Positions 21,938 to 32,922 of a stretch of DNA of 64,000 nucleotides are shown in pieces. The translations under genes and the position numbers were made by a program. Source of the stretch: Monoplex corrugatus (taxonomy: Eukaryota; Mollusca; Gastropoda; Littorinimorpha; Ranellidae); NCBI GenBank assembly GCA_030674185.1, contig CM060312.1:67184674-67248673 (forward strand). Reading direction: 5' to 3'. Each line of letters starts with the position of its first letter. Positions within the stretch are counted from its first letter, which is position 1. The notes below the pieces were generated by a model, which saw only the letters and a list, made by a program, of their open reading frames with translations, was not told where the DNA came from and made no database searches.

Positions 21938-22030
<93 letters not shown>
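21938..22030. repeat. (CT)n then (AT)n
   Basis: A simple repeat directly abutting the 3' end of the Penelope-like element at 22031. Confidence 0.95.
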
Positions 22031-22033
<3 letters not shown>

Positions 22034-22076
22034 CAAGCAGCATGTGCACAGAAAAGGCAACAAATCAATGTAAAAA

Positions 22077-22115
22077 TTTCCCAAATTTTCGGCGGTACAC
22101 CCGCCTTCCTCAAGG
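22077..22115 (-). other. hammerhead-like motif in the Penelope 3' region (copy 1)
   Basis: Minus strand: TTGAGGA, an extra A, stem GGCGG-GTGTA-CCGCC, then GAAA and a short hairpin AATTT-GGG-AAATT. This follows the order CUGANGA, stem II, GAAA, stem III of a minimal type I hammerhead, with U in place of the first C. I could not find a convincing stem I, so activity is doubtful. Confidence 0.4.
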
Positions 22116-22209
22116 GGACTTTAGTCACTGACTACGATATGCTACACAAACACATCAGAATATTTTACGTAGGCTACATTACGTATTTTGACTCGATATT
22201 GTTGTGACG

Positions 22210-24423
22210 TCAATTGACAGAGTTCAGGCCCAGAGGAAATATGGTTTTCATTTTGTTCATCCAAAAAGACTCCCTCCTCAGTCTGGTGTCCAGGTTCTCA
22301 GAGTGCACCTTTTCCACTGCGATACATTTTAAGTTTTGAAGTGAATGGCCAGTTTGGTTGAAGTGTTTGGTGACCTGAGTGCCTGTATTTTTTTGGATGT
22401 TTGACCGGTGTTGGTAGAATCTGGTTTTGATAGAATTTTTCGTTTGTCCTATATATTGAGTTTTAGGGCAGATATCGCAGTGGAGGAGATACACTACGTT
22501 GGTAGATGTACATGTCAGTTTGTGCCTTATTTGGAAAGTTTCACTCGTGTTGAAACTGCTGAAAGTTACACCTTCAATCAAGTGTTGTTCACAAATGATG
22601 CACTGTTTAGCTGAACACTTGAAACAGCCGGCATCAGGGTCAGGAGGGATTGGAAGGCAGGATGGCATGAGGAGGTTACGCAGGGAGCGACAACATCTCT
22701 CCCCTGGGATAGGTGGGTCCGGAACAGCCTTCTGCATTTTGCTGCTGGTGTGAAGGATTGTGGAGTGGAGTTCCCTGAGCCACTGACGGAGGGGTGGGTT
22801 AGATGGATGGTGGGTGATGATGAAGGGGGCTCTGGTGGCTGTCTGTTTGGGTTTGTATTGAAGGATCTGTGATCTTGGGATGAGGCCAGCACGATGTTTG
22901 GCATTCTGTACAAGCCTGGAATTGTATCCTCGGCGGGCAAAATAGCGTGTCATTTCTGCACAGCGTCGACTGAAGGTGGTAGGGTCAGAACACAGGCGGC
23001 GAAGTCTCAGAAACTGGCTGTATGGAATGTTTTTGATCACGTGTTGAGGATGACAGGACAGGCTATGTAGATAAGAATGGGAATCGGTAGGTTTGGTGTA
23101 CACATCAGTCACTAGGTAGCCATTGTCAATGCTGACCTGAACATCAAGGAAGGGTAACTGGTTGGTGGATGAGTTCAATGTAAACTTAATGGTAGGGTGG
23201 AAGGAGTTGATGTAGGTTGAGAACTGTTCTAACTCAGAAACAGGGCCTGTCCATAGTAAGAAAATGTCATCAATAAAGCGTTTCCAGTACTGGTCAGAAA
23301 TGGTAACAGAGCTGTTGGTCAAAAGTTGAGATTCTAACCAACCCATAAATAGGTTGGCAACAGAAGGGGCCATGGGTGTTCCCATTGCAGTGCCAAAGAT
23401 TTGTTGGTAGTAGTTTTTTTCAAACTGGAAAACATTGTTAAAGAGAACATGAGAGACTAATTCTATGACTCGGTCTGTTGGTGGTGCGGTGGACTGCTGG
23501 TTGTCATCTCTGAGGTAGTATTTGAGTGCAGTGATGAGTTCGTCATGTGGAATGTTTGAATACAAACTCACAACGTCTATGGTGACCAGAGTGGTGTTTT
23601 GAAAAGGGCCATGGTTTTGGTTCCAGTCTTGTAAGGTGCGGAGAAAATGAGTACTGTCTCTGATATAGCTTGGTAGATTCACTACATATTCTTGTAACCA
23701 GTGATCGACCAGTTTGGATATTTTTTCAGTGGGTCCGTTAGTTCCGGAAATGATAGGCCTACCTGGCGGGTTGGACAATGTCTTGTGTATTTTAGGCAGT
23801 GTGTAGAAGCGGTGACATCTGACTTGTTGGGATTCCACTATTGCCCATTTATATGTATTGTTGTCTATGAGGTTGTCTCTGTGCAGTCTGTTGACCAGAT
23901 CGTTGGAAACTTTGGCGATCTGTATTGTTGGATCTTTATCCAGTTGTTTATAGTGATTTGTGTTGTTAAGCTGGCGGTAGGCTTCTGTCAGGTAGTCTGA
24001 AATGTTTTGTATGACCACAGCACCACCCTTGTCAGCAGTGGTTATCCTTATCTGTCTGTTTTGTACCATTTTTCTGAGCTGTTGTAGTGCCCGTCTTTGT
24101 TGCGGCTTAAGGTTGTCATGGGGGCGCTTTCTGCATTGATGGACATTTACCTTACTCTGAAGTGTGTCACAGAATGCGTCCAGTGATCTGTCCCTACCAG
24201 GCTGTGGCATGAAGCCTGACCGCTTGTAAAATTTGGGGGGCTCTTGTTCTTTTGGTACAGTGTCAAAGTACAGTTCTTTGAGGCGAACTCTACGACAACC
24301 CTCAGTGACATCTTTCATCAACTGCTCGTGATCAAAGGCCTGGGGTGTTGGGCAAAATTTGGGTCCTAATTTTAAGACACTTGCCTGTGTTTCTGTGAGT
24401 GTTTCACTTGACAGGTTAATCAA
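22210..24423 (-). CDS. Penelope-like RT with GIY-YIG endonuclease
   Basis: A 737-codon open frame. It begins with the Penelope block INLSSETLTETQASVLKLG and PKFCPTPQ. RT motifs follow: TADKGGAVVI, KIHK, PGRPIISG, TIDVVSLYSNIP (catalytic Asp), QIFGTAMGTPMAPSVANL, and RFIDDIFLLW (catalytic DD). Then comes a Cys-rich linker (CFKCSAKQCIICEQH), and GIY-YIG as VVYLLHC ... YIGQT ... RFYQHRSN. All expected catalytic residues are visible. It has no ATG at the frame start: the first codon is TTG, overlapping the TGA of the upstream frame (24420-24422). In related elements the two parts form one protein, so this is either a one-base disruption or a frameshift product. Confidence 0.92.
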   Translation of the reverse strand: MINLSSETLTETQASVLKLGPKFCPTPQAFDHEQLMKDVTEGCRRVRLKELYFDTVPKEQEPPKFYKRSGFMPQPGRDRSLDAFCDTLQSKVNVHQCRKRPHDNLKPQQRRALQQLRKMVQNRQIRITTADKGGAVVIQNISDYLTEAYRQLNNTNHYKQLDKDPTIQIAKVSNDLVNRLHRDNLIDNNTYKWAIVESQQVRCHRFYTLPKIHKTLSNPPGRPIISGTNGPTEKISKLVDHWLQEYVVNLPSYIRDSTHFLRTLQDWNQNHGPFQNTTLVTIDVVSLYSNIPHDELITALKYYLRDDNQQSTAPPTDRVIELVSHVLFNNVFQFEKNYYQQIFGTAMGTPMAPSVANLFMGWLESQLLTNSSVTISDQYWKRFIDDIFLLWTGPVSELEQFSTYINSFHPTIKFTLNSSTNQLPFLDVQVSIDNGYLVTDVYTKPTDSHSYLHSLSCHPQHVIKNIPYSQFLRLRRLCSDPTTFSRRCAEMTRYFARRGYNSRLVQNAKHRAGLIPRSQILQYKPKQTATRAPFIITHHPSNPPLRQWLRELHSTILHTSSKMQKAVPDPPIPGERCCRSLRNLLMPSCLPIPPDPDAGCFKCSAKQCIICEQHLIEGVTFSSFNTSETFQIRHKLTCTSTNVVYLLHCDICPKTQYIGQTKNSIKTRFYQHRSNIQKNTGTQVTKHFNQTGHSLQNLKCIAVEKVHSENLDTRLRRESFWMNKMKTIFPLGLNSVN

Positions 24424-25181
24424 AATGTGTTTTTGTCAATGGAATGTGGATGTTGTACATTATTGTCATTTTCTACGGTCACTGTTTTTCTTTTGAATCT
24501 GCGGAATCTTGGTTTAGGTTTAGGAGGAGTAGGTAAAGGAGAACTTTCATGTTTTTGCTGCAATAATTGTTCCAGTTTTCTTTTCTTTTTTGTATTGAGG
24601 TTGTGTTTCTTGACCATTGATCTCTGATAGTCGTATTTTCTTACAGCCTCGAATTGATGAAAATCAGTTGTTTGATGCAAATGGTATAAAATTTTGTGTT
24701 TGAGTGCCATTTCACTTGTAACCAGTGACTGGTATGTGTCTCTGCATGAACGAAGTATTTCTTGGCTAGCACACTGGAGGGTCAAATCAACTGTTTGGGA
24801 AAGAAACTCTGATTGAGGGAGAGCGTCTTTTCCAAATTTCATACACATACCGTTTGGGATGACGTGATTTTGTAGGCAGCAGTTCAAAAAGTTGACATGC
24901 GTTTCATAACGTAGTAGTCGATCCCTTGACTTAGACAGCTTCTTCAGGGTGCTGGCGAAGTCAGTTGCCATCGTGCCGGATCCAGTTAAGGATTCAGAAG
25001 AGGTCGCAGCGAACAATTTTAATATATAAATAAACAGCACACAAGCAATGGCGAGAAGGAAGATGATGGTGTCATCGATTTGGATCACTAAGAGTGATAC
25101 TAGCTTTTCTGTAGATTGTAATATATAATTCAAGCAGCATGTGCACAGAAAAGGCAACAAATCAATGTAAAAATTTCCCAA
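24420..25181 (-). CDS. Penelope-like N-terminal region
   Basis: A 253-codon frame upstream of the RT. A hydrophobic segment (about 28-58) is followed by a basic/helical region with the text typical of Penelope N-termini: LSKSRDRLLRYETHVNFLN, CLQNHVIPNGMCMKFG. A Lys-rich tail (KKKRKLEQLLQQK) comes next. The first 24 residues are translated from the 3' end of the neighbouring copy, so the true start is more likely the internal Met at about 24971 (MATDFASTLKKL). It joins the RT frame at TTTTGA. A -1 shift would fuse the two. Confidence 0.75.
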   Translation of the reverse strand: MGNFYIDLLPFLCTCCLNYILQSTEKLVSLLVIQIDDTIIFLLAIACVLFIYILKLFAATSSESLTGSGTMATDFASTLKKLSKSRDRLLRYETHVNFLNCCLQNHVIPNGMCMKFGKDALPQSEFLSQTVDLTLQCASQEILRSCRDTYQSLVTSEMALKHKILYHLHQTTDFHQFEAVRKYDYQRSMVKKHNLNTKKKRKLEQLLQQKHESSPLPTPPKPKPRFRRFKRKTVTVENDNNVQHPHSIDKNTF

Positions 25182-27010
25182 ATTTTCGGCGGTACACCCG
25201 CCTTCCTCAAGGGGACTTTAGTCACTGACTACGATATGCTACACAAACACATCAGAATATTTTACGTAGGCTATATTACGTAGTTTTGACTCGATATTGT
25301 TGTGACGTCAATTGACAGAGTTCAGGCCCAGAGGAAATATGGTTTTCATTTTGTTCATCCAAAAAGACTCCCTCCTCAGTCTGGTGTCCAGGTTCTCAGA
25401 GTGCACCTTTTCCACTGCGATACATTTTAAGTTTTGAAGTGAATGGCCAGTTTGGTTGAAGTGTTTGGTGACCTGAGTGCCTGTATTTTTTTGGATGTTT
25501 GACCGGTGTTGGTAGAATCTGGTTTTGATAGAATTTTTTCGTTTGTCCTATATATTGAGTTTTAGGGCAGATATCGCAGTGGAGGAGATACACTACGTTG
25601 GTAGATGTACATGTCAGTTTGTGCCTTATTTGGAAAGTTTCACTCGTGTTGAAACTGCTGAAAGTTACACCTTCAATCAAGTGTTGTTCACAAATGATGC
25701 ACTGTTTAGCTGAACACTTGAAACAGCCGGCATCAGGGTCAGGAGGGATTGGAAGGCAGGATGGCATGAGGAGGTTACGCAGGGAGCGACAACATCTCTC
25801 CCCTAGGATGGGTGGGTCCGGAACAGCCTTCTGCATTTTGCTGCTGGTGTGAAGGATTGTGGAGTGGAGTTCCCTGAGCCACTGACGGAGGGGTGGGTTA
25901 GATGGATGGTGGGTGACGATGAAGGGGGCTCTGGTGGCTGTCTGTTTGGGTTTGTATTGAAGGATCTGTGATCTGGGGATGAGGCCAGCACGATGTTTGG
26001 CATTCTGTACAAGCCTGGAATTGTATCCTCGGCGGGCAAAATAGCGTGTCATTTCTGCACAGCGTCGACTGAAGGTGGTAGGGTCAGAACACAGGCGGCG
26101 AAGTCTCAGAAACTGGCTGTATGGAATGTTTTTGATCACGTGTTGAGGATGACAGGACAGGCTATGTAGATAAGAATGGGAATCGGTAGGTTTGGTGTAC
26201 ACATCAGTCACTAGGTAGCCATTGTCAATGCTGACCTGAACATCAAGGAAGGGTAACTGGTTGGTGGATGAGTTCAATGTAAACTTAATGGTAGGGTGGA
26301 AGGAGTTGATGTAGGTTGAGAACTGTTCTAACTCAGAAACAGGGCCTGTCCATAGTAAGAAAATGTCATCAATAAAGCGTTTCCAGTACTGGTCAGAAAT
26401 GGTAACAGAGCTGTTGGCCAAAAGTTGAGATTCTAACCAACCCATAAATAGGTTGGCAACAGAAGGGGCCATGGGTGTTCCCATTGCAGTGCCAAAGATT
26501 TGTTGGTAGTAGTTTTTTTTCAAACTGGAAAACATTGTTAAAGAGAACATGAGAGACTAATTCTATGACTCGGTCTGTTGGTGGTGCGGTGGACTGCTGG
26601 TTGTCATCTCTGAGGTAGTATTTGAGTGCAGTGATGAGTTCGTCATGTGGAATGTTTGAATACAAACTCACAACGTTTATGGTGACCAGAGTGGTGTTTT
26701 GAAAAGGGCCATGGTTTTGGTTCCAGTCTTGTAAGGTGCGGAGAAAATGAGTACTGTCTCTGATATAGCTCGGTAGATTCACTACACATTCTTGTAACCA
26801 GTGATCGACCAGTTTGGATATTTTTTCAGTGGGTCCGTTAGTTCCGGAAATGATAGGCCTACCTGGCGGGTTGGACAATGTCTTGTGTATTTTAGGCAGT
26901 GTGTAGAAGCGGTGACATCTGACTTGTTGGGGTTCCACTATTGCCCATTTATATGTATTGTTGTCTATGAGGTTGTCTCTGTGCAGTCTGTTGACCAGAT
27001 CATTGGAAAC
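25128..27010 (-). mobile_element. Penelope-like element, 5'-truncated copy
   Basis: It is nearly identical to the 3' 1.9 kb of the copy at 22031. It lacks everything upstream of the point matching about 23913. Two extra T bases in T-runs break its frame: the run at about 26513-26520 (8 T against 7) in the RT, and the run at about 25534-25539 (6 T against 5) in the GIY-YIG domain. The RT catalytic FIDDIF is intact. It acts structurally as the upstream pseudo-LTR of the complete copy. Confidence 0.9.
25175..25213 (-). other. hammerhead-like motif, copy 2
   Basis: The same motif in the second Penelope copy, unchanged in the core and both stems. The two motifs lie one element length (3.1 kb) apart, as hammerheads in Penelope pseudo-LTRs do. 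Confidence 0.4.
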
Positions 27011-27060
27011 GGCGTCTGATGGATGAAACAGACGACTAGGAATTCACAGCAGATTTCCTA
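27011..27060 (+). repeat. 50-bp direct repeat, left copy
   Basis: Identical over 50 bases to 27613-27662 (starts GGCGTCTGATGGATGAAACA, ends CAGCAGATTTCCTA). The left copy starts exactly where Penelope homology stops. The right copy lies inside the retroelement tail at 27090-28042. Confidence 0.95.
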
Positions 27061-27089
27061 TGTACATATATAATATGTACATATATAAT

Positions 27090-28042
27090 GGTGGTCAAAG
27101 GCCAACGGGAAGGCGAAAAGAAATCTGGTAATACAAGAGATGTCGAAAGAATAGGATGCCACACGACTTCGGAATACAGTTCATCAAGGCCAACAGAGGC
27201 AGTGGACGACTTGGGAAACTGCACTCCAAAGAAGTCTAAGCTGGAATGACCTGTGGCATATGGCCCCTCTCAGAATCAGTTTCATTCTCAGATCTGTGTA
27301 TGACCTTCTGCCCTCGAATGCTAATCTGGTGAAATGGGAGAAATCAGAAAACACTGCCTGCCTGCTCTGCCATGGCAAACAGACAATGGAATATGTCCTT
27401 AGCTCATGCAAGGTAGCGCTTAGCCAAGGAAGGTACGTATGGCGATATGGCGGCACAATCAAGTGTTCAAAGAGATCGCACAAGCAATCAGCACTTCGAC
27501 CAGTTCTGCCAGAGGAAAAAAAACTTGCCACCAGAAGCTCCAACAACCTTCTAGACGGCAGGAGGCAGGTAAAGGTGGCCTCAGAAAGATGTGACACCCA
27601 GAGCATGGAAGCGGCGTCTGATGGATGAAACAGACGACTAGGAATTCACAGCAGATTTCCTACAATGGAATAACCAGAAATCATCAACAAGAGAGGCATG
27701 AGACCGGATATCATTCTCCACTCCCATTCATCCTTACAAGTGATTCTAATCAAGCCAGCTGTACCATACGAAAGTAGAATGGAGGAAGTCCATATCTACA
27801 AGACTGAAAGGTATGCCAATCTAGCCAGCAACTTGAGGATATCTGGCTTTCAAGCCAAAGTCGTCGCCATAGAGGCTAGAGCAAGGGGGGTGATAGGCAC
27901 ATCGGCCTATAATCTCATGAAGCAGCTCTTGATTTCGGGGATAGAGAGGGCCAGAGCCCTGAAGGCATGGCAGAAGCAGCGGAAAAAAAGCTCCAGCTGG
28001 ATCATAACTAGGAGGAACAAAGGTGAACTTCATAAGCCTTAA
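27090..28042 (+). pseudogene. retroelement C-terminal tail: CCHC zinc finger and PD-type nuclease-like region
   Basis: Recovered peptides: LWHMAPLRISFILRSVYDLL, then CLLCHGKQTMEYVLSSC followed by KVALSQGRYVWR, then MRPDIILHSHSSLQVILI and VPYESRMEE, ending in KAWQKQRKKSS. The order resembles the C-terminus found in many invertebrate and fish retroelements: an RT-associated zinc-binding motif followed by an RPD...E-type motif, possibly a restriction-like nuclease. Zinc His is Tyr and the expected Glu after ILI is Lys, and stops occur at about 27645, so it is dead. Clade assignment is inference. Confidence 0.6.
27613..27662 (+). repeat. 50-bp direct repeat, right copy
   Basis: A perfect match to 27011-27060. 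Here it is in its natural context, between the zinc-finger and PD-motif parts of a retroelement fragment. Confidence 0.95.
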
Positions 28043-28054
28043 AATTCCCCCACA

Positions 28055-28318
28055 TGTGGCAAGTGACAGATGGTCATGTGGTTAAGACATCCCTCACAAG
28101 TGTGACCTTGCCTCGAGAAACCTGACAACCTAGGATGCGAGGTTTCGATTCCCCGAGAAGGAAAAAAATGGCGACAGCAGAGGGGTATCCAGGAGTCATG
28201 ACCTGAATGCGGTCCGTCCCCCTTAGAATATCAGGAGTTAAGGGCCGAAACACTTGCTTGACGGGAGTTTCTCCCCTGAGGACCTTCTGCTTTCCGGCTT
28301 TCCACAGTTTCTTATTAT
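28055..28318 (+). mobile_element. SINE-2, tRNA-derived, with (AC)n tail
   Basis: A tRNA-like head: A-box TGGTCATGTGGTTAAGAC (28071-28088) and B-box GGTTTCGATTCCCC (28141-28154). A tRNA-unrelated body runs to 28318, where an (AC)n microsatellite starts. Spacing and boxes fit RNA polymerase III promotion. Only one copy is seen in this window. Confidence 0.65.
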
Positions 28319-28800
<482 letters not shown>

Positions 28801-28978
28801 ATCAAACGCTTTGTTTCGTGCCTTTAGATAACGCACTTGAAAGAACTAAGATTACACAGCCCAAGATCTGTTTTAGCTTCTCACCTGAAAGGAAATTCGC
28901 AACGAGAAATGCGTATGTTAGAAACGAACTAGCGTCACTTGTATGTAGAGAGGGAGAGAGAGGGAGAGAGATAGATTG

Positions 28979-29035
<57 letters not shown>

Positions 29036-30174
29036 AGAGAGAGAAAACCATCTTGTCTTTATTCAGCTTCGTTATTCAGATGTTTACATACGTATCACCT
29101 GGAATGAATACAAATTTTATTCCTGGAAGTCAGTGCGGATACTTGATGTGGTTGCATATGAACAAATACGTGCAGACGACATTGAGACTTTTCCATACAA
29201 ATGTGACAGTACGTCTTTACTTCTCCATTTGTTGTGCTCTGTTAAAACATATTTCGTAAACCGTAACATTGCCACAACAGATGAGGAAAAGAACTAGTAG
29301 ACTGCAAACAGAAGATAATGATACAATCGACACTTTTCACCTCTCAATGCTCTGAGTTTGTGTGCACATACTGCAGAAAGCTCTGTCGCTGACAGACTGG
29401 CTTCTACATCACACCCAAGGCTGCTAACAGCAACCCTGGTGACGAAGGGCATAACGAGCATCGTCACTGTAAGATCTCGTTCTAATTTCCTCAAGTTCTA
29501 ATACTGCTACTGCAATCATGTCTGCTGCAACAACACCGACAATATTAATAGCAACAACAAAACAACACAGCAACAATTACAACAACAGCAGCAGCAGCAG
29601 CATCGTCGTCATCGTCGTCATAATCATCATCATTATTATCATCACCATCATCAATATCAACAGCAAGAGAATGTGTGATTTGCTACACACAAGGCAACAT
29701 GTAAAGCTGATGTGAAAGGATGGAACAGGAATCTCATGATTTTGACTGCTTTCTATTACTCTATGTTTGTTCAAGACAGTTTTTCAGCATTTGGTTTGCT
29801 CTTCACGGCAACCGTTATGTGATGCAGAGACCAAAACTAACGCTAGAAAGTGTAGTAAACTTGTACAACTGCTTTCAAAAAGTAGACAAAGAAGGAATGA
29901 CTCATAAGTCGGTTCTAACACCGCTACCCGCATGCTTACATTAGTTCATCTTCAGAACAGAACGAGTACAGTGAGTAGGAATCAATGACAGTGCAACACG
30001 ACCCACCAGCTTCGTGATATACTGTGTGGACTGCAATAAATCACATAGTGAGTCACCCAACACCTTACCGGTATTTCCATTCCGACAACCAATTAAACCA
30101 TTCTCTACGTTTTTGTTCGGAACACTTTTTTCTTTAAAAAGTTTTCCAATTCTTAAACCTGCCATAAATCAAGT
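28801..30174. other. non-coding with (AG)n and triplet repeats
   Basis: An (AG)n tract at 28947-29044 and CAA/CAG/ATC triplets at 29525-29665. No gene supported. Confidence 0.55.
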
Positions 30175-30430
30175 TGACACACACACAAGCACGCACACAC
30201 ATACACGCACGTGCGTACGCGCAAACGTATCTATCTGTATATGTATGTGTGTAATATATATATATATATATTATATATATATATTATGTTATACATATAT
30301 ATGTATATATATATAAGAGAGAGGGGGGGGGAGGAAGGTGTGTGTGTGTGTGCGCGCGCGCGTGTGCTCGCGCACGACCACTCAAACACACACACACGCA
30401 GCATACATAAAAGTGAAGTGTGTGTGTGCA

Positions 30431-30467
<37 letters not shown>

Positions 30468-30478
30468 TGTATGTGTAT

Positions 30479-30569
<91 letters not shown>

Positions 30570-30830
30570 TATGTGAGTTCGTTTTTTCCTTTTAATGTCT
30601 ATTTACATACTGATTTTGAGACAAATGTGTGTGTCTGTGTGAGTATGTGTGTGCGTGGTTGTATTTGTGTGTGTATGTGTGTGTGCATTGTGTTTGTGTT
30701 GAGAGTGTGTGCGTATGTTTGTATTTGCGTGTGTGTTTGTGTCTGTATGTGTGTCACATGTATATATTTTTATGTGTGTACGTGTGTATGTGTGCGTGTG
30801 TGTGTATGAGTACGTGTGTGAATCAGAATC
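30175..30830. repeat. (AC)n, (AT)n, (GC)n and (TG)n compound tract
   Basis: Alternating purine-pyrimidine dinucleotides with a GCGCGCGCG core at 30352-30360. Translation products are artefacts. Confidence 0.95.
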
Positions 30831-32922
30831 AAAATAAAAATGAAGCCATGATCAACGCCAGTGTCATAGAAACCACAGGTTTTATTTGTACAGCACTGAC
30901 AGGTAAACCAACCATTCAGACCACAGCTTACCGTCCACAATACAAACCCAACGATTGTGTACATTATACATGTGATTGGTGTCAGAGAGACATATACAAA
31001 ATGTACACCACTTGGGTGTGGAACACACTTTAAGACAGTCAAAAGGGACCTCTCGTTTTACACTGCATTGATCATACACTACGCTCGTATTTATCAGTCT
31101 GCAGATTTTGTTAACTTTATGTTATTCACCATCTTATCGTGGGGGATCAAGAGGCGTTTGCGTCTCAATGACACTGAGACCTACCCTGGGGACAGCTTAG
31201 CCCACCTCAACTGGACAGGTCAGAGCATAGAGGTCAGACATAGAGTGTTCCATGGTTCTCCTGGTTGAGGTCGGACCCTGAGCTAACAGCTCGGTCCTGG
31301 AAAACTTGTTAGTTACAGATACTACAACAGTGACACAACCTATACGCTCCAAGGAGCCAGGAATATTTGAAATATGTTAACAGTTTGTTAAACAAGACTT
31401 TACACAAGAATTTTTTCTTCCAAGAAGAACATGTCTAGGCATCTTCTATCACTCCACATACTGTATTACAGTTACATACACTTGCATTTCGCTTTGTTTT
31501 GTAAAGCTTTGTTTTTTCTTATCTGTAGGCTGAGTGAAATTATACATAATTTACACACGGTAAAGATGTTTAAATTCCAGAAGATAAGGTTCAGGCTAGA
31601 ATTTGGTAGATATTCGTTTACATAATATAAGCCTGAAAATGTTTTACTTTTTTTTCCTCTAGAAGATCATGTCGCAAGAAAAATGGAATCTTGGACAATC
31701 TCACTTAGTGCAAACTAAAATTCTAGATGGTCCCAGAAGAAATCGAAAACTTCTCCCTTTACAAACTGGAGTGTGTTCTACGTTTTCCTAACTAGATCTA
31801 ACATCGTAGTTTGTTTGTAATACAGGCACCGTTGCTTTGCTTATGTCAGAGTATGATTACTTCAGAGGAACTAATGAAACGGTGTAGTTTTTGATGCACT
31901 TTCTAAAATAATGTTCAGGCAACGTACACCTTTATCATCTGCATTAATTTATCTCTTAAGATGTTCCTATTGTTTTTCGTGAGCAAACGAATATTCTCTG
32001 CAGTACTGAGGAAATGACGTAAGTTTTTATTGGGACAAAATGCAATCAACTTTCCAATTTTCCGGAGAGAGAAGAATCCAGTTTTTCCCAGGGAAATGTC
32101 CTATTTTCAGAAGTCATTTATTGTAAGACGTAGGCTTGAAACTGTTGTTACCTCCAGAGAAAGGAGTGGTTTGCACTCTTTCAGCGTAAGGTATGAGCCT
32201 TTTCCTGCAAGGATATGGCTTAAAGCAGCTACGTTTGTTTTACTTGGCAAATTCGAGCCTGGTCGGGCTGTCTTCTGTAATGTGTTTGCATTAATCATGT
32301 CCAAGATTATGTACACGTTTCACACTGAAAGAGTGGGAGAAACCGTTGTCGTCTTCTTTGTAGCGTAGAGATCACAAAGACAAGTCCTTCATCTAGTTTT
32401 AGAAAGCTTGCAAGGGTTAGGATACAGGAGAAATGTTTAGGCAACCTTTCCCCGTGGAAACATCCGGGACTGTGCAAAGGATATTCTAGAAGTGTTCCCA
32501 GTGTCCTTAGGGATATTGTAAGGGTCTTCCAAGCATGTTCCACTGTTGCTCCAAGGGTATTTTACTGTTCTTTGAGTTACTGGAGGTGTTCTAGCGGTGT
32601 GATGAGATGTTCTGGTGAAGCTATGGGATGTTTGAATATTGATTCATGAAGGTTCCAGATCTGTTGTCAAAGTAACAAATGTCGCGTGGAAACTGGGAAC
32701 AGTCAAAGGTTGTTGTCAAAGTGACATATGTCCAATGGAGACTGGCGACATTCTAAAGCACTGCATCAAACAACACACCAGAATATCATTATAACAACAA
32801 TGAAACATCCTGGAACAGTCATGGAAAACCTAAAGAATATACCTAAAATACCCTAAAACACCTCGAGAATACTCTTAAGACACCCCAAGGGACATTACAG
32901 GGACACGCTTTGAGCACCACAA
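30831..32922. other. non-coding, nothing recognised
   Basis: No motif-bearing frame and no repeat shared with the rest of the window. The 112-codon plus frame at 32030-32368 has no family resemblance I can name. Confidence 0.45.

Larger units (their letters stand above)
22031..25127 (-). mobile_element. Penelope-like element, near-complete copy
   Basis: About 3.1 kb on the minus strand. Its protein has the Penelope N-terminal region, an RT and a C-terminal GIY-YIG endonuclease. The terminal block starting ATTCAAGCAGCATGTGCACA recurs at 25128, so this copy is joined head to tail to a 5'-truncated copy that lies upstream in the transcriptional sense. That partial tandem is the classic Penelope 'pseudo-LTR' arrangement. 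The 3' end abuts (AT)n. Confidence 0.93.

Noticed and set aside
28071..28154. Possible true tRNA gene
   Set aside because: A- and B-boxes are present, but the arms do not form a full cloverleaf by eye and a SINE body with microsatellite tail follows. The same reasoning applies to 60643-60703 and 57274-57328.
29518..29774. Poly-Ile/Ser frames near 29.6 kb
   Set aside because: Encoded by CAA/CAG/ATC triplet repeats only.
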